Shown here: positions 17,864 through 25,626 of the stretch, one piece after another
Position numbering within the stretch: the stretch's first letter is position 1
How the letters are laid out: each line of letters starts with the position of its first letter
NCBI RefSeq assembly: GCF_040566555.1
Contig: NZ_JBEWYP010000007.1
Span: forward strand, 124,001-188,000
Source: Sediminicola sp040566555
Lineage (GTDB): Bacteria; Bacteroidota; Bacteroidia; Flavobacteriales; Flavobacteriaceae
DNA length: 64,000 nucleotides
Direction: 5' to 3'
Translations under genes and position numbers: made by a program
The notes under the pieces: generated by a model
What the model saw: only the letters and a program-made list of their open reading frames with translations
The model's database searches: none
Told to the model about the DNA's origin: nothing

Positions 17864-18580
17864 ATGGATAGGAGAAAAAGTATAAAATCAATCTTTCTTG
17901 GATCGGTGGCCGGTGGCCTGGCATTTACCGGATGCCAACCGGGAACTGAGCGGGAAGCGGAGGAAGCAATAGCCCAGTCTGCAGAGAAATATTTTGGCCG
18001 TACGCCCGAAGAAAAAGAACTCATTGACGAATTGAACGCAGAACAATTTTTTAATGAGCATGAAATGGACACCATTAAAGTGCTCTGTGCCGTCATATTA
18101 CCTGCCAATGAGAAATTTGGAAGTGCCACTGATGCGGGAGCCCCAGATTTTATAGAATTCATGTCGAAAGATTATCCGCCATTTCAAACCCCCCTTAGGG
18201 GAGGACTGATGTGGTTGGACCATAAATTCAATACAGAATTCAATACAGAATTTATCGCTTCTACTCCAGAACAACAAAAACAAATTCTGGATACCATCGC
18301 ATACCCGGATATTACTATTCCAGATGCTGAACAGCCCTTAGAAATTCAATTTTTCTCATTGATGCGAAATCTAAGCCTTACCGGGTATTATACCTCCAAA
18401 ATGGGGATAGAAGATTTGGGTTACAAAGGTAATATGCCCAATGTTTGGGATGGGGTACCCGCCGATGTTCTTGAACAACATGGGGTAGCCTATGATGAGG
18501 CCTGGTTGGCGAAATGTGTTGATCAGAGCAAAAGGGGAGATATAGCGGAATGGGATGAGAATGGAAACTTGTTGACATAA
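17864..18580 (+). CDS. Gluconate 2-dehydrogenase subunit 3-like Tat lipoprotein
   Basis: Small-subunit partner of the preceding flavoprotein (PF13618 type, LacC-like). The N-terminus combines a twin-arginine motif (Arg3-Arg4 in DRRKSIK) with a lipobox ending at Cys24 (LAFTGC). This is the usual arrangement by which the small subunit carries the folded FAD subunit across the inner membrane. Family features visible are HEMDTIKVLCAVILPAN (about 66-82), DAGAPDFIEFM and FFSLMRNLSLTGYYTSKMG with LGYKGN. The 238-residue length is normal. The 4-base gap to the FAD subunit and 22-base gap to the isomerase gene indicate one operon. Confidence 0.85.
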   Translation: MDRRKSIKSIFLGSVAGGLAFTGCQPGTEREAEEAIAQSAEKYFGRTPEEKELIDELNAEQFFNEHEMDTIKVLCAVILPANEKFGSATDAGAPDFIEFMSKDYPPFQTPLRGGLMWLDHKFNTEFNTEFIASTPEQQKQILDTIAYPDITIPDAEQPLEIQFFSLMRNLSLTGYYTSKMGIEDLGYKGNMPNVWDGVPADVLEQHGVAYDEAWLAKCVDQSKRGDIAEWDENGNLLT

Positions 18581-18602
18581 CGATTAAAGAGCAATTTTAA
18601 TT

Positions 18603-19439
18603 ATGAAAAGGGTATTCGCTTCTAGTTCATGGGTTGTAATCTTATTTTTTTCACTTTTCAATGTTGCCCCAATAGAAGCCCAGGAGATCGGATTACAACT
18701 CTATAGTCTTAGGAAGCAATTTAAGAAAGATGTACCTGGGACCTTAAAATTGATCAGCGATTGGGGTATAAGATCTGTGGAAGGGGGGGATTCTTATGGA
18801 ATGCCCGTTGATGATTTTAAAGACCTATTGAAAAAAAACAATCTTAAGGTTGTCAGTATAGGGGCATCCTTCGAAGAACTTAGGGATAATCCAAAAGTTG
18901 TAGTAGACCGCGCCAAAACCTATGGGGCAACCTATGTGATGTGTGCATGGATCCCTCATTCTGGCAATAAATTCGGGATCGAAGAAACCAAAAATGCGGT
19001 AACTGTATTTAATGCGGCCGGAAAGGTGCTGATGGCAAATGGATTGCAATTGGCCTATCACGCACATGGGTACGAATTTCGTCCCTATAAAGCTGGAACT
19101 TTGTTTGATTATATGGCAGAAAATGCTGTTGATTTCAAATTTGAAATGGACGTCTATTGGGTGCAGCACGCTGGTGAAGACCCTTTGAAACTGCTAAAGA
19201 AGTATCCGGAGAAATTTGTGTTGATGCATTTAAAGGATATGGCAAAAGGAACGCGAAAGGATGATACCGGATCTGCCGATGTGGAGTCAAATGTGGTATT
19301 GGGAACCGGGGAGGTAGATATAGCGGCCCTTGTTGCCGAGGCTAAAAAGATTGGCTTGCCATATTTATTTATTGAGGACGAATCTTCACGAGTGGTAGAT
19401 CAGATACCCCAAAGTTTAAAGTATCTTAAAAGCCTTTAA
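18603..19439 (+). CDS. Exported TIM-barrel sugar isomerase/epimerase-like protein
   Basis: Xylose-isomerase-like TIM barrel (PF01261) of 278 residues with a signal peptide (VVILFFSLFNVAPIEAQ), so it acts in the periplasm and not on cytoplasmic sugar phosphates. Likely divalent-metal ligands are seen in SVEGGDSYG, YHAHGYEF, FEMDVYW, VLMHLKDM and LFIEDES. Together with the two upstream genes it forms a dehydrogenase-plus-isomerase set. Comparable sets in Bacteroidota process 3-keto sugars, so a role in converting or eliminating a 3-keto-glycoside is inferred. The gene name sugar phosphate isomerase used for the family probably does not describe its substrate. A strong terminator follows. Confidence 0.78.
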   Translation: MKRVFASSSWVVILFFSLFNVAPIEAQEIGLQLYSLRKQFKKDVPGTLKLISDWGIRSVEGGDSYGMPVDDFKDLLKKNNLKVVSIGASFEELRDNPKVVVDRAKTYGATYVMCAWIPHSGNKFGIEETKNAVTVFNAAGKVLMANGLQLAYHAHGYEFRPYKAGTLFDYMAENAVDFKFEMDVYWVQHAGEDPLKLLKKYPEKFVLMHLKDMAKGTRKDDTGSADVESNVVLGTGEVDIAALVAEAKKIGLPYLFIEDESSRVVDQIPQSLKYLKSL

Positions 19440-19456
19440 GGCTGGATGTAAAATAT

Positions 19457-19482
19457 AAAAGGGCTTCAAATGAAGCCCTTTT
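19457..19482 (+). terminator. Terminator of the GMC-isomerase operon
   Basis: Perfect inverted repeat: AAAAGGGCTTCA (19457-19468) pairs with TGAAGCCCTTTT (19471-19482), 18 bases after the isomerase stop. The A and T tails make it usable in both directions, including for the convergent GH130 gene. Confidence 0.85.
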
Positions 19483-19523
19483 ATTATGTTTATTTTGATG
19501 TATTTTAGGTTTATGCTATCAGA

Positions 19524-20627
19524 TTAATTCTCTTTTATGGCCAAACCTACCATGGAATCCGCTGTGCCATAATAGAGGAACCACTTTCCTTTAAAATAGA
19601 CCAATCCTTCTATAAAAGTAGTACCGGCTGCATATTGCCCAGAAGTTTCATGCGGTAGGTCAGGACATATGAAAGGTGTTTCCAAACGATCGAGCATTTT
19701 GGTAGGGTCAGTCTTGTCAAATAAGACCTGCCCGCCACAGTAAGTGCTGGGTGCTACTTTGGTGCTGGCTCCTTCTCCTTGTAGGTTTTTGCCATTGTAC
19801 AACAGTAAAATACCATTCTCTGTATATAAAGCTGGTGGTCCCGGTTCGGTAAGGTGACTATCGAATTCTCCAAGGGTAGGCTCAAAGACCTTTAAAAGTT
19901 CCCCTTGGTCATCCACCATAGGCTCCCAGTCGACTAGGTTATCCGATTGTGCTAGGTTCACAAAGAGTTCTCCCCAATACATCAAATATTTCCCATTCAC
20001 CTTCTTGGCGATAATTCTACCATCTTTCAGTTCTGTGACAATAGATCCAGATTTGCTCCAAACGTTCAGAAATTTACCATCATATGCATTTTCAAAGGCA
20101 GGACCGTGTTTGGTCCAGGTTTTTAAGTCTTTTGAGGTAGCACTGGAAAGTCGGGCCACATCCTTGTTCCAGCTGGTATAGAGGATAACATAGGTGCCAT
20201 CTTCCTTTTCTACTATTCGCGGGTCTTCGCATCCACCCGGAAATTCATATTTTAAATTATCATCCTTGGAAGGATAAAGCACAGGTTCTGGATATTTTGT
20301 AAACGCTATTCCGTCCGTACTGTAAGCCAGACCAATTCTAGAGGTTCTGCCCCCTAAAATGGCTTCAGGATTATCCTCTGCCCTAAAAAGAACAAAAACG
20401 GTATCGTTTCTTACGATGGCTGCAGGATTAAAGACATCGGCTTTCTGCCACTGTACCAGTTTTTCCTCCATTGGGCAATTGAAAACAAAACTCGAATCAG
20501 CTTGCATAACCGGATTTTGTGCAGGTTTTTCAAAACCCAACATCCACTTGTCTTGGGCTTTGGTTTTACATTGGATAAAAAATGTGCATGCCAACAGGAT
20601 AAATGAGGTTGTTTTTATCATTTTCAT
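19524..20627 (-). CDS. GH130-family lipoprotein (mannoside phosphorylase/hydrolase family)
   Basis: Five-bladed beta-propeller of the GH130 family, 367 residues, exported as a lipoprotein (Cys20 in FFIQC). Landmarks are FNPAAIVRND, FRAED, GRTSRIGLAYSTDG and GGCEDPRIV with the likely acid Asp135, then DSHLTEPGPPALYTENGILLLYNG and a terminal LYYGTADSMVGLA. Many GH130 enzymes are cytoplasmic phosphorylases. An exported form has no phosphate-rich environment and is more likely a hydrolase, as in the beta-1,2-mannosidase branch. Exact specificity is not determined. It converges on the GMC operon through the hairpin at 19457 and is divergent from the dipeptidase gene at 20707. Confidence 0.82.
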   Translation of the reverse strand: MKMIKTTSFILLACTFFIQCKTKAQDKWMLGFEKPAQNPVMQADSSFVFNCPMEEKLVQWQKADVFNPAAIVRNDTVFVLFRAEDNPEAILGGRTSRIGLAYSTDGIAFTKYPEPVLYPSKDDNLKYEFPGGCEDPRIVEKEDGTYVILYTSWNKDVARLSSATSKDLKTWTKHGPAFENAYDGKFLNVWSKSGSIVTELKDGRIIAKKVNGKYLMYWGELFVNLAQSDNLVDWEPMVDDQGELLKVFEPTLGEFDSHLTEPGPPALYTENGILLLYNGKNLQGEGASTKVAPSTYCGGQVLFDKTDPTKMLDRLETPFICPDLPHETSGQYAAGTTFIEGLVYFKGKWFLYYGTADSMVGLAIKEN

Positions 20628-20706
20628 AATTATATATCTTAAGGTGATTTTTTTATTGATTCAAATGATTGGTGTATTTTGCCAACGGTTGTTTTTATAA
20701 AAGGAT

Positions 20707-21438
20707 ATGATAAGCAAGTTAAGTTATTTCAGGATACTCTGGGTGGTTGTCCCATTAATTTTAATGGCTTGTAAGGACGTTACGCCCAAAAAGAAGGAAA
20801 CTATAAAGGCAAAGCAGGAAACGATGGTAAAGGATACTGTAGCCGCTTCTAAGCCGTTGAGAAAAACGACACCCTTACATCTGTTGGCGGATACCACCTT
20901 TGTTAGATTAGCCGATTACAGTGAGGATTTTTATTATGATTTGCGATATGCCACAACCAATAATTTTTTAAAGTCCAAGGTCTATGATTGCCCTGAGTGC
21001 TATACTAGGGTAAAAACAGCAAAAGCATTGCTTAAGGCCAATGAAGAATTGATGGAAAAAGGCTTTAAAATTAAATTCTTTGACTGCTACAGACCCAATT
21101 CGGTGCAATACAAAATGTGGGAAATAGTTCCCAACCCCCAATATGTTGCCAATCCGGTTAAGGGATCCATTCATAACAAAGGAGGTGCCGTGGACATCAC
21201 CTTGGCCACACTGGAAGGGCGGGAATTGGATATGGGGACCGATTTTGATTTCTTTGGTAAAAGGGCCTATCATGACAATTATGATCTGCCACAAGAGATT
21301 TTGGAAAATAGAAAGCTTCTGAAAGAAACGATGGAAGCCCATGGCTTTTGGTCCATTCGTACAGAATGGTGGCATTACAACCTTTCTGCGGCCACAAACG
21401 ATAAGATTGCCAATTTTAAATGGGAGTGCACTGATTAG
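20707..21438 (+). CDS. VanX-type D-alanyl-D-alanine dipeptidase lipoprotein (M15D)
   Basis: Zinc dipeptidase of the VanX/DdpX family, which cleaves D-Ala-D-Ala. The 243-residue protein has a lipobox ending at Cys22 (LILMAC), so it is envelope-bound and probably recycles murein dipeptide; the cytoplasmic resistance type is less likely. Catalytic residues are in place: Arg129 in DCYRP, zinc ligands His156 and Asp163 in SIHNKGGAVDITL, and Glu220 with His223 in TEWWHYN. No VanH or VanA homologue is nearby, so glycopeptide resistance is not suggested. The stop lies one base from the stop of the convergent methyltransferase. Confidence 0.9.
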   Translation: MISKLSYFRILWVVVPLILMACKDVTPKKKETIKAKQETMVKDTVAASKPLRKTTPLHLLADTTFVRLADYSEDFYYDLRYATTNNFLKSKVYDCPECYTRVKTAKALLKANEELMEKGFKIKFFDCYRPNSVQYKMWEIVPNPQYVANPVKGSIHNKGGAVDITLATLEGRELDMGTDFDFFGKRAYHDNYDLPQEILENRKLLKETMEAHGFWSIRTEWWHYNLSAATNDKIANFKWECTD

Positions 21439-21439
21439 C

Positions 21440-22621
21440 TTAGTGGAGTTTTGAACATTGCAGTACGCAATAGTTGCCGTCATTGTTTGTGGTGAAGAAC
21501 AAATAAACATCCCCTCCATCTTTTAATTTGTGCTTCTTTCGAATACTCGCAACACTTTCTGGAAAGTTCCTGGTGGTTATATTGGCCTTCCTGATTCCTA
21601 GCTGTTGGATGGCTTTTTTGTTGTAGGGAATCACTTTTCCGATCTTAAAAGACCTACCAGGGAAATCAATTAAGGTATCGGAAGTATACAAATGCGAATG
21701 CTCATGGAGTTTTTTGAGTCCGAATAAATTCCCAACCGATTTGAAGGCTCCAGATTTTAATATGGCGGCATTGGGTTCGTATAGATAGGTTTGTGGAGCG
21801 CCGAAATGGGATATGTTTCTTTTTTCATCTACCCAATCAAATTGGAATTTCTCATCCCTCTCCGTATTAAAATTGACGGTCTTAATGTTTATCTCTCCGT
21901 TGTAACCTTTTTCCAAAATCCAGAGTAATTCCTTGACCTCATTTTTAACCGCGACCACATGAATTTCTTTAACAGAATCCAGTTCGTTTTTCCCAATGGT
22001 AAAATCTAAAAGGGGAGAGGTTTTGATTAAAATATTGGAGGCTTTATCAAATAAAAGGGACAGATTGTTGGGTACATCTGGAAGGCAATCGGAAAGCATA
22101 AAAACTTTTCCCTTGGCATCATTTCGTCGAGATGGGTCAATATAGATCCAATCAAATTTTTGTGTCGATCCTTCCAAAAAATGAAGTCCGTTTTCAGGGA
22201 TACATTGAATGTTTTTAGCCCCTAATATTACATAATTATGAGCGGCAATTTCAGAAAGGTTTTTATTGATTTCACAATGGATAACCTGTTCAATTTTTTT
22301 GCTAAAAAAATAGTCGTCCACACCGTACCCACCAGTGAGGTCTATCATTGATTTTCCATTAACCAGATTAGCCTTATATTGAGCTGTGGTTTCGGACGAT
22401 GTCTGTTCAATGTTCAACTTGTCCGGATAGTAGATGCCGGTGGTTTGGAACCACGTAGGGAGCTTTGACTCGCACTTTTTCTTGGCTTCTATCTGTTGCA
22501 CCAATTCTTTGGTACTAACCCCTTCAAATGTTACTTTTTTTAGTAATACTGACACGATGTCAGTATTCATATTTTTATTTATAAATTCCTGTACACCAGT
22601 ATGTAATATATTTTTATTCAA
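21440..22621 (-). CDS. THUMP-like domain SAM-dependent methyltransferase
   Basis: Class I methyltransferase of a Bacteroidota family that joins a methyltransferase core to a C-terminal THUMP-like domain, suggesting RNA as substrate. The 393-residue product has motif I MIDLTGGYGVDDYFF (about 92-106), acidic CEIN (116-119) and motif IV DWIYIDPSRR (157-166). A Lys/Arg-rich C-terminal part (about 320-393) corresponds to the THUMP-like domain. The start is TTG at 22621: its reading LNKNILHTGVQEF matches the usual N-terminus of the family as I remember it, and the next ATG would remove 18 residues. It is 7 bases downstream of the AI-2E family gene in the same direction, so they share an operon. The modified nucleotide is unknown. 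Confidence 0.8.
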   Translation of the reverse strand: MNKNILHTGVQEFINKNMNTDIVSVLLKKVTFEGVSTKELVQQIEAKKKCESKLPTWFQTTGIYYPDKLNIEQTSSETTAQYKANLVNGKSMIDLTGGYGVDDYFFSKKIEQVIHCEINKNLSEIAAHNYVILGAKNIQCIPENGLHFLEGSTQKFDWIYIDPSRRNDAKGKVFMLSDCLPDVPNNLSLLFDKASNILIKTSPLLDFTIGKNELDSVKEIHVVAVKNEVKELLWILEKGYNGEINIKTVNFNTERDEKFQFDWVDEKRNISHFGAPQTYLYEPNAAILKSGAFKSVGNLFGLKKLHEHSHLYTSDTLIDFPGRSFKIGKVIPYNKKAIQQLGIRKANITTRNFPESVASIRKKHKLKDGGDVYLFFTTNNDGNYCVLQCSKLH

Positions 22622-22628
22622 AGTAAAA

Positions 22629-23729
22629 CTATAAGTTTTTAGTGAGAGACATCACAATCTTGTTATCGGCCAAAAACTCCTTTAAAATCACCTTTATTGC
22701 GGTGTAACCAGGGACTGCAATGATCATACCGACAACCCCAAAAAGGAGTCCGGCAATTATAATGATCAGGAATATTTCAAGGGGGTGCGACTTCACGCTA
22801 CTGGAAAAAATGAAAGGCTGTGAAAAGAAATTGTCAACCAATTGACCAATCACAAGACCCAAAAATACCCACCCTGTTTTAGGTAGAATTACTGCGCTAA
22901 AATCTGCGCCCAAATTACTGGTCATGGTCAAAATAATCATGATGCTGCCGCCTATGATCGGACCCAGATATGGGATGATATTGAACAGCGCACAGAGGAA
23001 GGCAATGACGACCGCATTTTCAATTCCAACTATGAGTAATACCACCGTGTAAATAACAAAGAGAATGAAGATTTGTAACAGGAGTCCAACAAAGTATCTG
23101 GACAGCAAGTTTTTGATTTTGTCAATAGAACTGATCATCCCACCTTCTTTATCATTTGGAATAAAAATAAGAATCCCTTTTTGGAATAATTTACTGTCCT
23201 TTAAAAAGAAGAAGGAGATAAATAGAACGGAAAATAGACCTATGCTAACGGTACTTAAAACATCTACAAAGGAGTTTAGGATTTTGGGAATGAATCCCAT
23301 ATTAAAATCTTTTAAAATAGTAGTTTCAATATCGGCTTCCTCTATCATCTCATTGACCACTCTTGGTGATGCTCCAAAATACTCTGTTGCTTCCCAGTAT
23401 AAAGAATCGAGGCTTTTCTGTAAGTTGTCAATATCCAAAAGGGAGAGGTTTTTGCTCTGTTCTGTGATCAAGGGCACAAAAAGAGCTACTATCCCAGCAA
23501 AAATGGACACCATTAATAACATAGTCATAATTACGGCTATAATATTTGGTAGCTTTAACCTTTTTCTCAAAAATATGACAATGGGTCTCCCGATCAAGGC
23601 TACCACCGCTGCAATAGCGAGATATGCAATGACAGATTGGATGGTGTAAAGAAAATAAAGCAATAATAGGACACCTGTAATGATGGCCACTGCCCTTATT
23701 ATGCCATAGGCAATTGTATTTGATGTCAT
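22629..23729 (-). CDS. AI-2E/PerM family membrane transporter
   Basis: Multi-spanning inner-membrane protein of the UPF0118/AI-2E transporter family (PF01594), 366 residues. Two N-terminal segments (GIIRAVAIITGVLLLLYFL, VIAYLAIAAVVALIGRPIV) are followed by a third hydrophobic stretch. A hydrophilic periplasmic part (about 85-140) and a C-terminal group of four or five helices come next, containing the family motifs IIPYLGPIIGG and GWVFLGLVIGQLVDN. The family name comes from one E. coli member, and most members have no proven autoinducer role. It lies between DUF4159 (4 bases) and the methyltransferase (7 bases), so the three form an operon. Confidence 0.9.
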   Translation of the reverse strand: MTSNTIAYGIIRAVAIITGVLLLLYFLYTIQSVIAYLAIAAVVALIGRPIVIFLRKRLKLPNIIAVIMTMLLMVSIFAGIVALFVPLITEQSKNLSLLDIDNLQKSLDSLYWEATEYFGASPRVVNEMIEEADIETTILKDFNMGFIPKILNSFVDVLSTVSIGLFSVLFISFFFLKDSKLFQKGILIFIPNDKEGGMISSIDKIKNLLSRYFVGLLLQIFILFVIYTVVLLIVGIENAVVIAFLCALFNIIPYLGPIIGGSIMIILTMTSNLGADFSAVILPKTGWVFLGLVIGQLVDNFFSQPFIFSSSVKSHPLEIFLIIIIAGLLFGVVGMIIAVPGYTAIKVILKEFLADNKIVMSLTKNL

Positions 23730-23733
23730 AGCT

Positions 23734-24384
23734 TTAACTTTTAAATACGTAAGAAATAATATTGGCGCCCATCTGTAGTGCTTTAAGCCTCACCTCTGAA
23801 GGGTCATTGTGGACGGCTTCATCCTCCCAGCCATCACTGAGGTCGCTTTCAAAGGTAAACAACAGTACCAAGCGTCCTTCGTGGAAAATTCCAAGGGCTT
23901 GAGGTCGCTTGCCATCATGTTCGTGAATTTTAGGCAGGCCATCCGGGAATTTATAGTGTACCTGGAAAATTGGGTGGTCTTTTCCCAATTCCTCCAATTC
24001 CTTGTCCGGAAATACTTTGATAAGCTCTTTTCTTAGATAAGGCTCCATCCCGTAATTATCATCAATATGTAAAAACCCGCCGGCAAGTAAATAGGTTCTG
24101 AGATTTTCTGCCTCTTCTTGGGAAAAGAATACATTCCCATGTCCGGTCATATGTAAAAAGGGATATTGAAATAAATTGATATCGCCAACCTCCACGGTTT
24201 GTGCTTTGGAATTTATCCGTGTTCCTATTTTGTCATTGCAAAATTTTATGAGATTGGGTAAGGCTGTAGGATTGGCGTACCAATCTCCACCTCCGTTGTA
24301 TTTTAAAACTGCAATTTCCTGAGCCTCAATGTTAAAACTCACAAAAAAAGTTAAAATTACAGCAAAACAAGCAAGTTTTTTCAT
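23734..24384 (-). CDS. DUF4159 domain protein, exported
   Basis: A 216-residue protein with a signal peptide (MKKLACFAVILTFFVSFNIEAQ) and a DUF4159 domain (PF13709). The domain resembles a glutamine-amidotransferase-like fold without an evident catalytic Cys. Visible family blocks are LKYNGGGDWYANPTAL, FLHMTGHGNVFFS, LLAGGFLHIDDNYGM, DHPIF and SDLSDGWED. I place the start at the ATG at 24384. An in-frame ATG at 24453 lies upstream of a promoter-like element (24409-24416) and would prepend 23 residues that spoil the signal peptide. The function is unknown. In other Bacteroidota it often sits near MoxR/von Willebrand gene sets, which are not present here. Confidence 0.82.
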   Translation of the reverse strand: MKKLACFAVILTFFVSFNIEAQEIAVLKYNGGGDWYANPTALPNLIKFCNDKIGTRINSKAQTVEVGDINLFQYPFLHMTGHGNVFFSQEEAENLRTYLLAGGFLHIDDNYGMEPYLRKELIKVFPDKELEELGKDHPIFQVHYKFPDGLPKIHEHDGKRPQALGIFHEGRLVLLFTFESDLSDGWEDEAVHNDPSEVRLKALQMGANIISYVFKS

Positions 24385-24408
24385 TGAGTTATGTACCTTT
24401 AAGTACTT

Positions 24409-24416
24409 CAAATTTA
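24409..24416 (-). promoter_or_regulatory. Candidate Bacteroidota promoter for the DUF4159 operon
   Basis: Reads TAAATTTG on the minus strand (consensus TAnnTTTG), with a TTTG 15 bases further upstream, slightly closer than usual. A transcript would begin about 18 bases before the ATG at 24384. The surrounding 302-base gap (24385-24686) otherwise holds only the hairpin at 24644-24681. Confidence 0.45.
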
Positions 24417-24643
24417 CTAATAAAAGAGGCTCAAAAAAATCATTATACCCCAATACTTTTTAAGTGGGTTGTGATTCACAAATTTGATGGGATAAAAAGC
24501 ATTTGGTAGCAGTATTCCACTTTTGGAAATAAGCTATCATCAATATAGGTAATGAAAGTATTTTGCTGGTCGATTATTGCCTGTATATAAAGAGATTATT
24601 CGGTGTTCATCTTACTGGATAAGTTAGTAAGTGTTTATTGTGG

Positions 24644-24681
24644 TTCCGCATTTCCAATTATGTATAGTTGGAAGTGCGGAA
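24644..24681. terminator. Hairpin downstream of rsmE
   Basis: Arms 24644-24657 and 24668-24681 (TTCCGCATTTCCAA against TTGGAAGTGCGGAA) pair over 14 bases with one wobble. The hairpin begins 5 bases after the rsmE stop in the direction of rsmE transcription. The T-run is on the opposite (+) strand side, so for rsmE it is a strong stem without a good U-tract. Confidence 0.55.
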
Positions 24682-24686
24682 TTTTT

Positions 24687-25391
24687 TTACTGGTTAATTA
24701 AGGCTACCGTGGCACAGGCAAAAATAGCTGCAGTTTCGGTGCGTAGCCTGGTTTGGCCAAGGGCAACGGGGAGGAATCCCTTTTCTATGGCCAAGGCTAT
24801 TTCATTGGTGGAAAAATCCCCTTCAGGGCCTATAAGAATAGTGGTTTGTGATTTTGGTCTCATCCGTTCTTTTAGCTCGGTTTTCCCATTTTCTTCACAA
24901 TGGGCTATAAATAGATCCCCTTGCATGGAGGATGCTAAAAATTCTTTAAACGTAATGGCCTCATTTAGTGTTGGCAAATACGTTTGTAGTGACTGTTTCA
25001 TTGCAGCTTGGATCACCTTATTCATTCTGTCCTTTTTGATTACCTTTCTTTCTGAATGTTCACAAATCAGTGGGGTAATTTCATCAACACCTATTTCCGT
25101 AGCCTTTTCCAAAAACCACTCAAAACGGTCGTTGAGTTTTGTTGGGGCCACTACCATATGTAATTTGTTGTCTTTGGGCTCGTAATGCTTCTTTTCAATA
25201 ATCTTAGCCGTACATTTTTTGTGATCTGGAAACAAAATTTCTGCTTGGAACATATCTCCTTGGCCATTGGTTATCTGAAGAATGTCCCCTGTTTTTTTAC
25301 GTAATACTTTAACAATATGCTTGCTTTCATCAGTTGGGAAAGTAAACTGCTCGGTTTCTAAATTAAGATCTGGATTATAAAAGAGTTGCAT
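24687..25391 (-). CDS. rsmE: 16S rRNA m3U1498 methyltransferase RsmE
   Basis: SPOUT-class methyltransferase that modifies U1498 of 16S rRNA with SAM. The 234-residue length is normal. An N-terminal PUA-like domain (about 1-70) contains ESKHIVKVLRKKTGD. The trefoil-knot domain carries APTKLNDRFEWFLEKATEIGV (82-102), GPEGDFS (188-194, canonical GPEGGFS) and LGQTRLRTETA (211-221). The start ATG at 25391 is the only one that keeps the PUA domain. It is the first gene of a minus-strand group, but a hairpin and a new promoter separate it from DUF4159. The 235-base divergent gap to the GH16 gene (25392-25626) shows no clear element. Confidence 0.96.
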   Translation of the reverse strand: MQLFYNPDLNLETEQFTFPTDESKHIVKVLRKKTGDILQITNGQGDMFQAEILFPDHKKCTAKIIEKKHYEPKDNKLHMVVAPTKLNDRFEWFLEKATEIGVDEITPLICEHSERKVIKKDRMNKVIQAAMKQSLQTYLPTLNEAITFKEFLASSMQGDLFIAHCEENGKTELKERMRPKSQTTILIGPEGDFSTNEIALAIEKGFLPVALGQTRLRTETAAIFACATVALINQ

Positions 25392-25626
25392 GAATTATCT
25401 TAAAAATTATAAAGCGGGCCAATTAATTGTGATATCTGAAGAACCCTCAAAAAGAGCTAAATATAATTTTAATAACTAACAAAATCAAACTCCACCATCT
25501 GAAGACCTAAAATAGTCATTATTTCTAATTTTAAGGTGCATGTTGTGGTCATGTATAGGTGAAATAATTGTAAGAAATAAATTGTAGGGCTACTTTGTGA
25601 GGAATTAACAATTTAACCGCCAAATT

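Noticed and set aside
20707..21438. Glycopeptide-resistance function for the VanX-type gene
   Set aside because: No VanH or VanA homologue is adjacent and the protein is an envelope lipoprotein, so murein dipeptide recycling is more likely.
23065..23649. A 194-residue plus-strand frame opposite the AI-2E family gene
   Set aside because: Exact antisense shadow of a well-supported membrane protein, with repetitive Ile/Lys/Ser composition and no domain.
24385..24453. Longer start of the DUF4159 protein
   Set aside because: The extension precedes a TAnnTTTG element and would bury the signal peptide.
24631..25185. A 184-residue plus-strand frame opposite rsmE
   Set aside because: Shadow of rsmE; the apparent motifs are reverse-complement artefacts of conserved rsmE codons.
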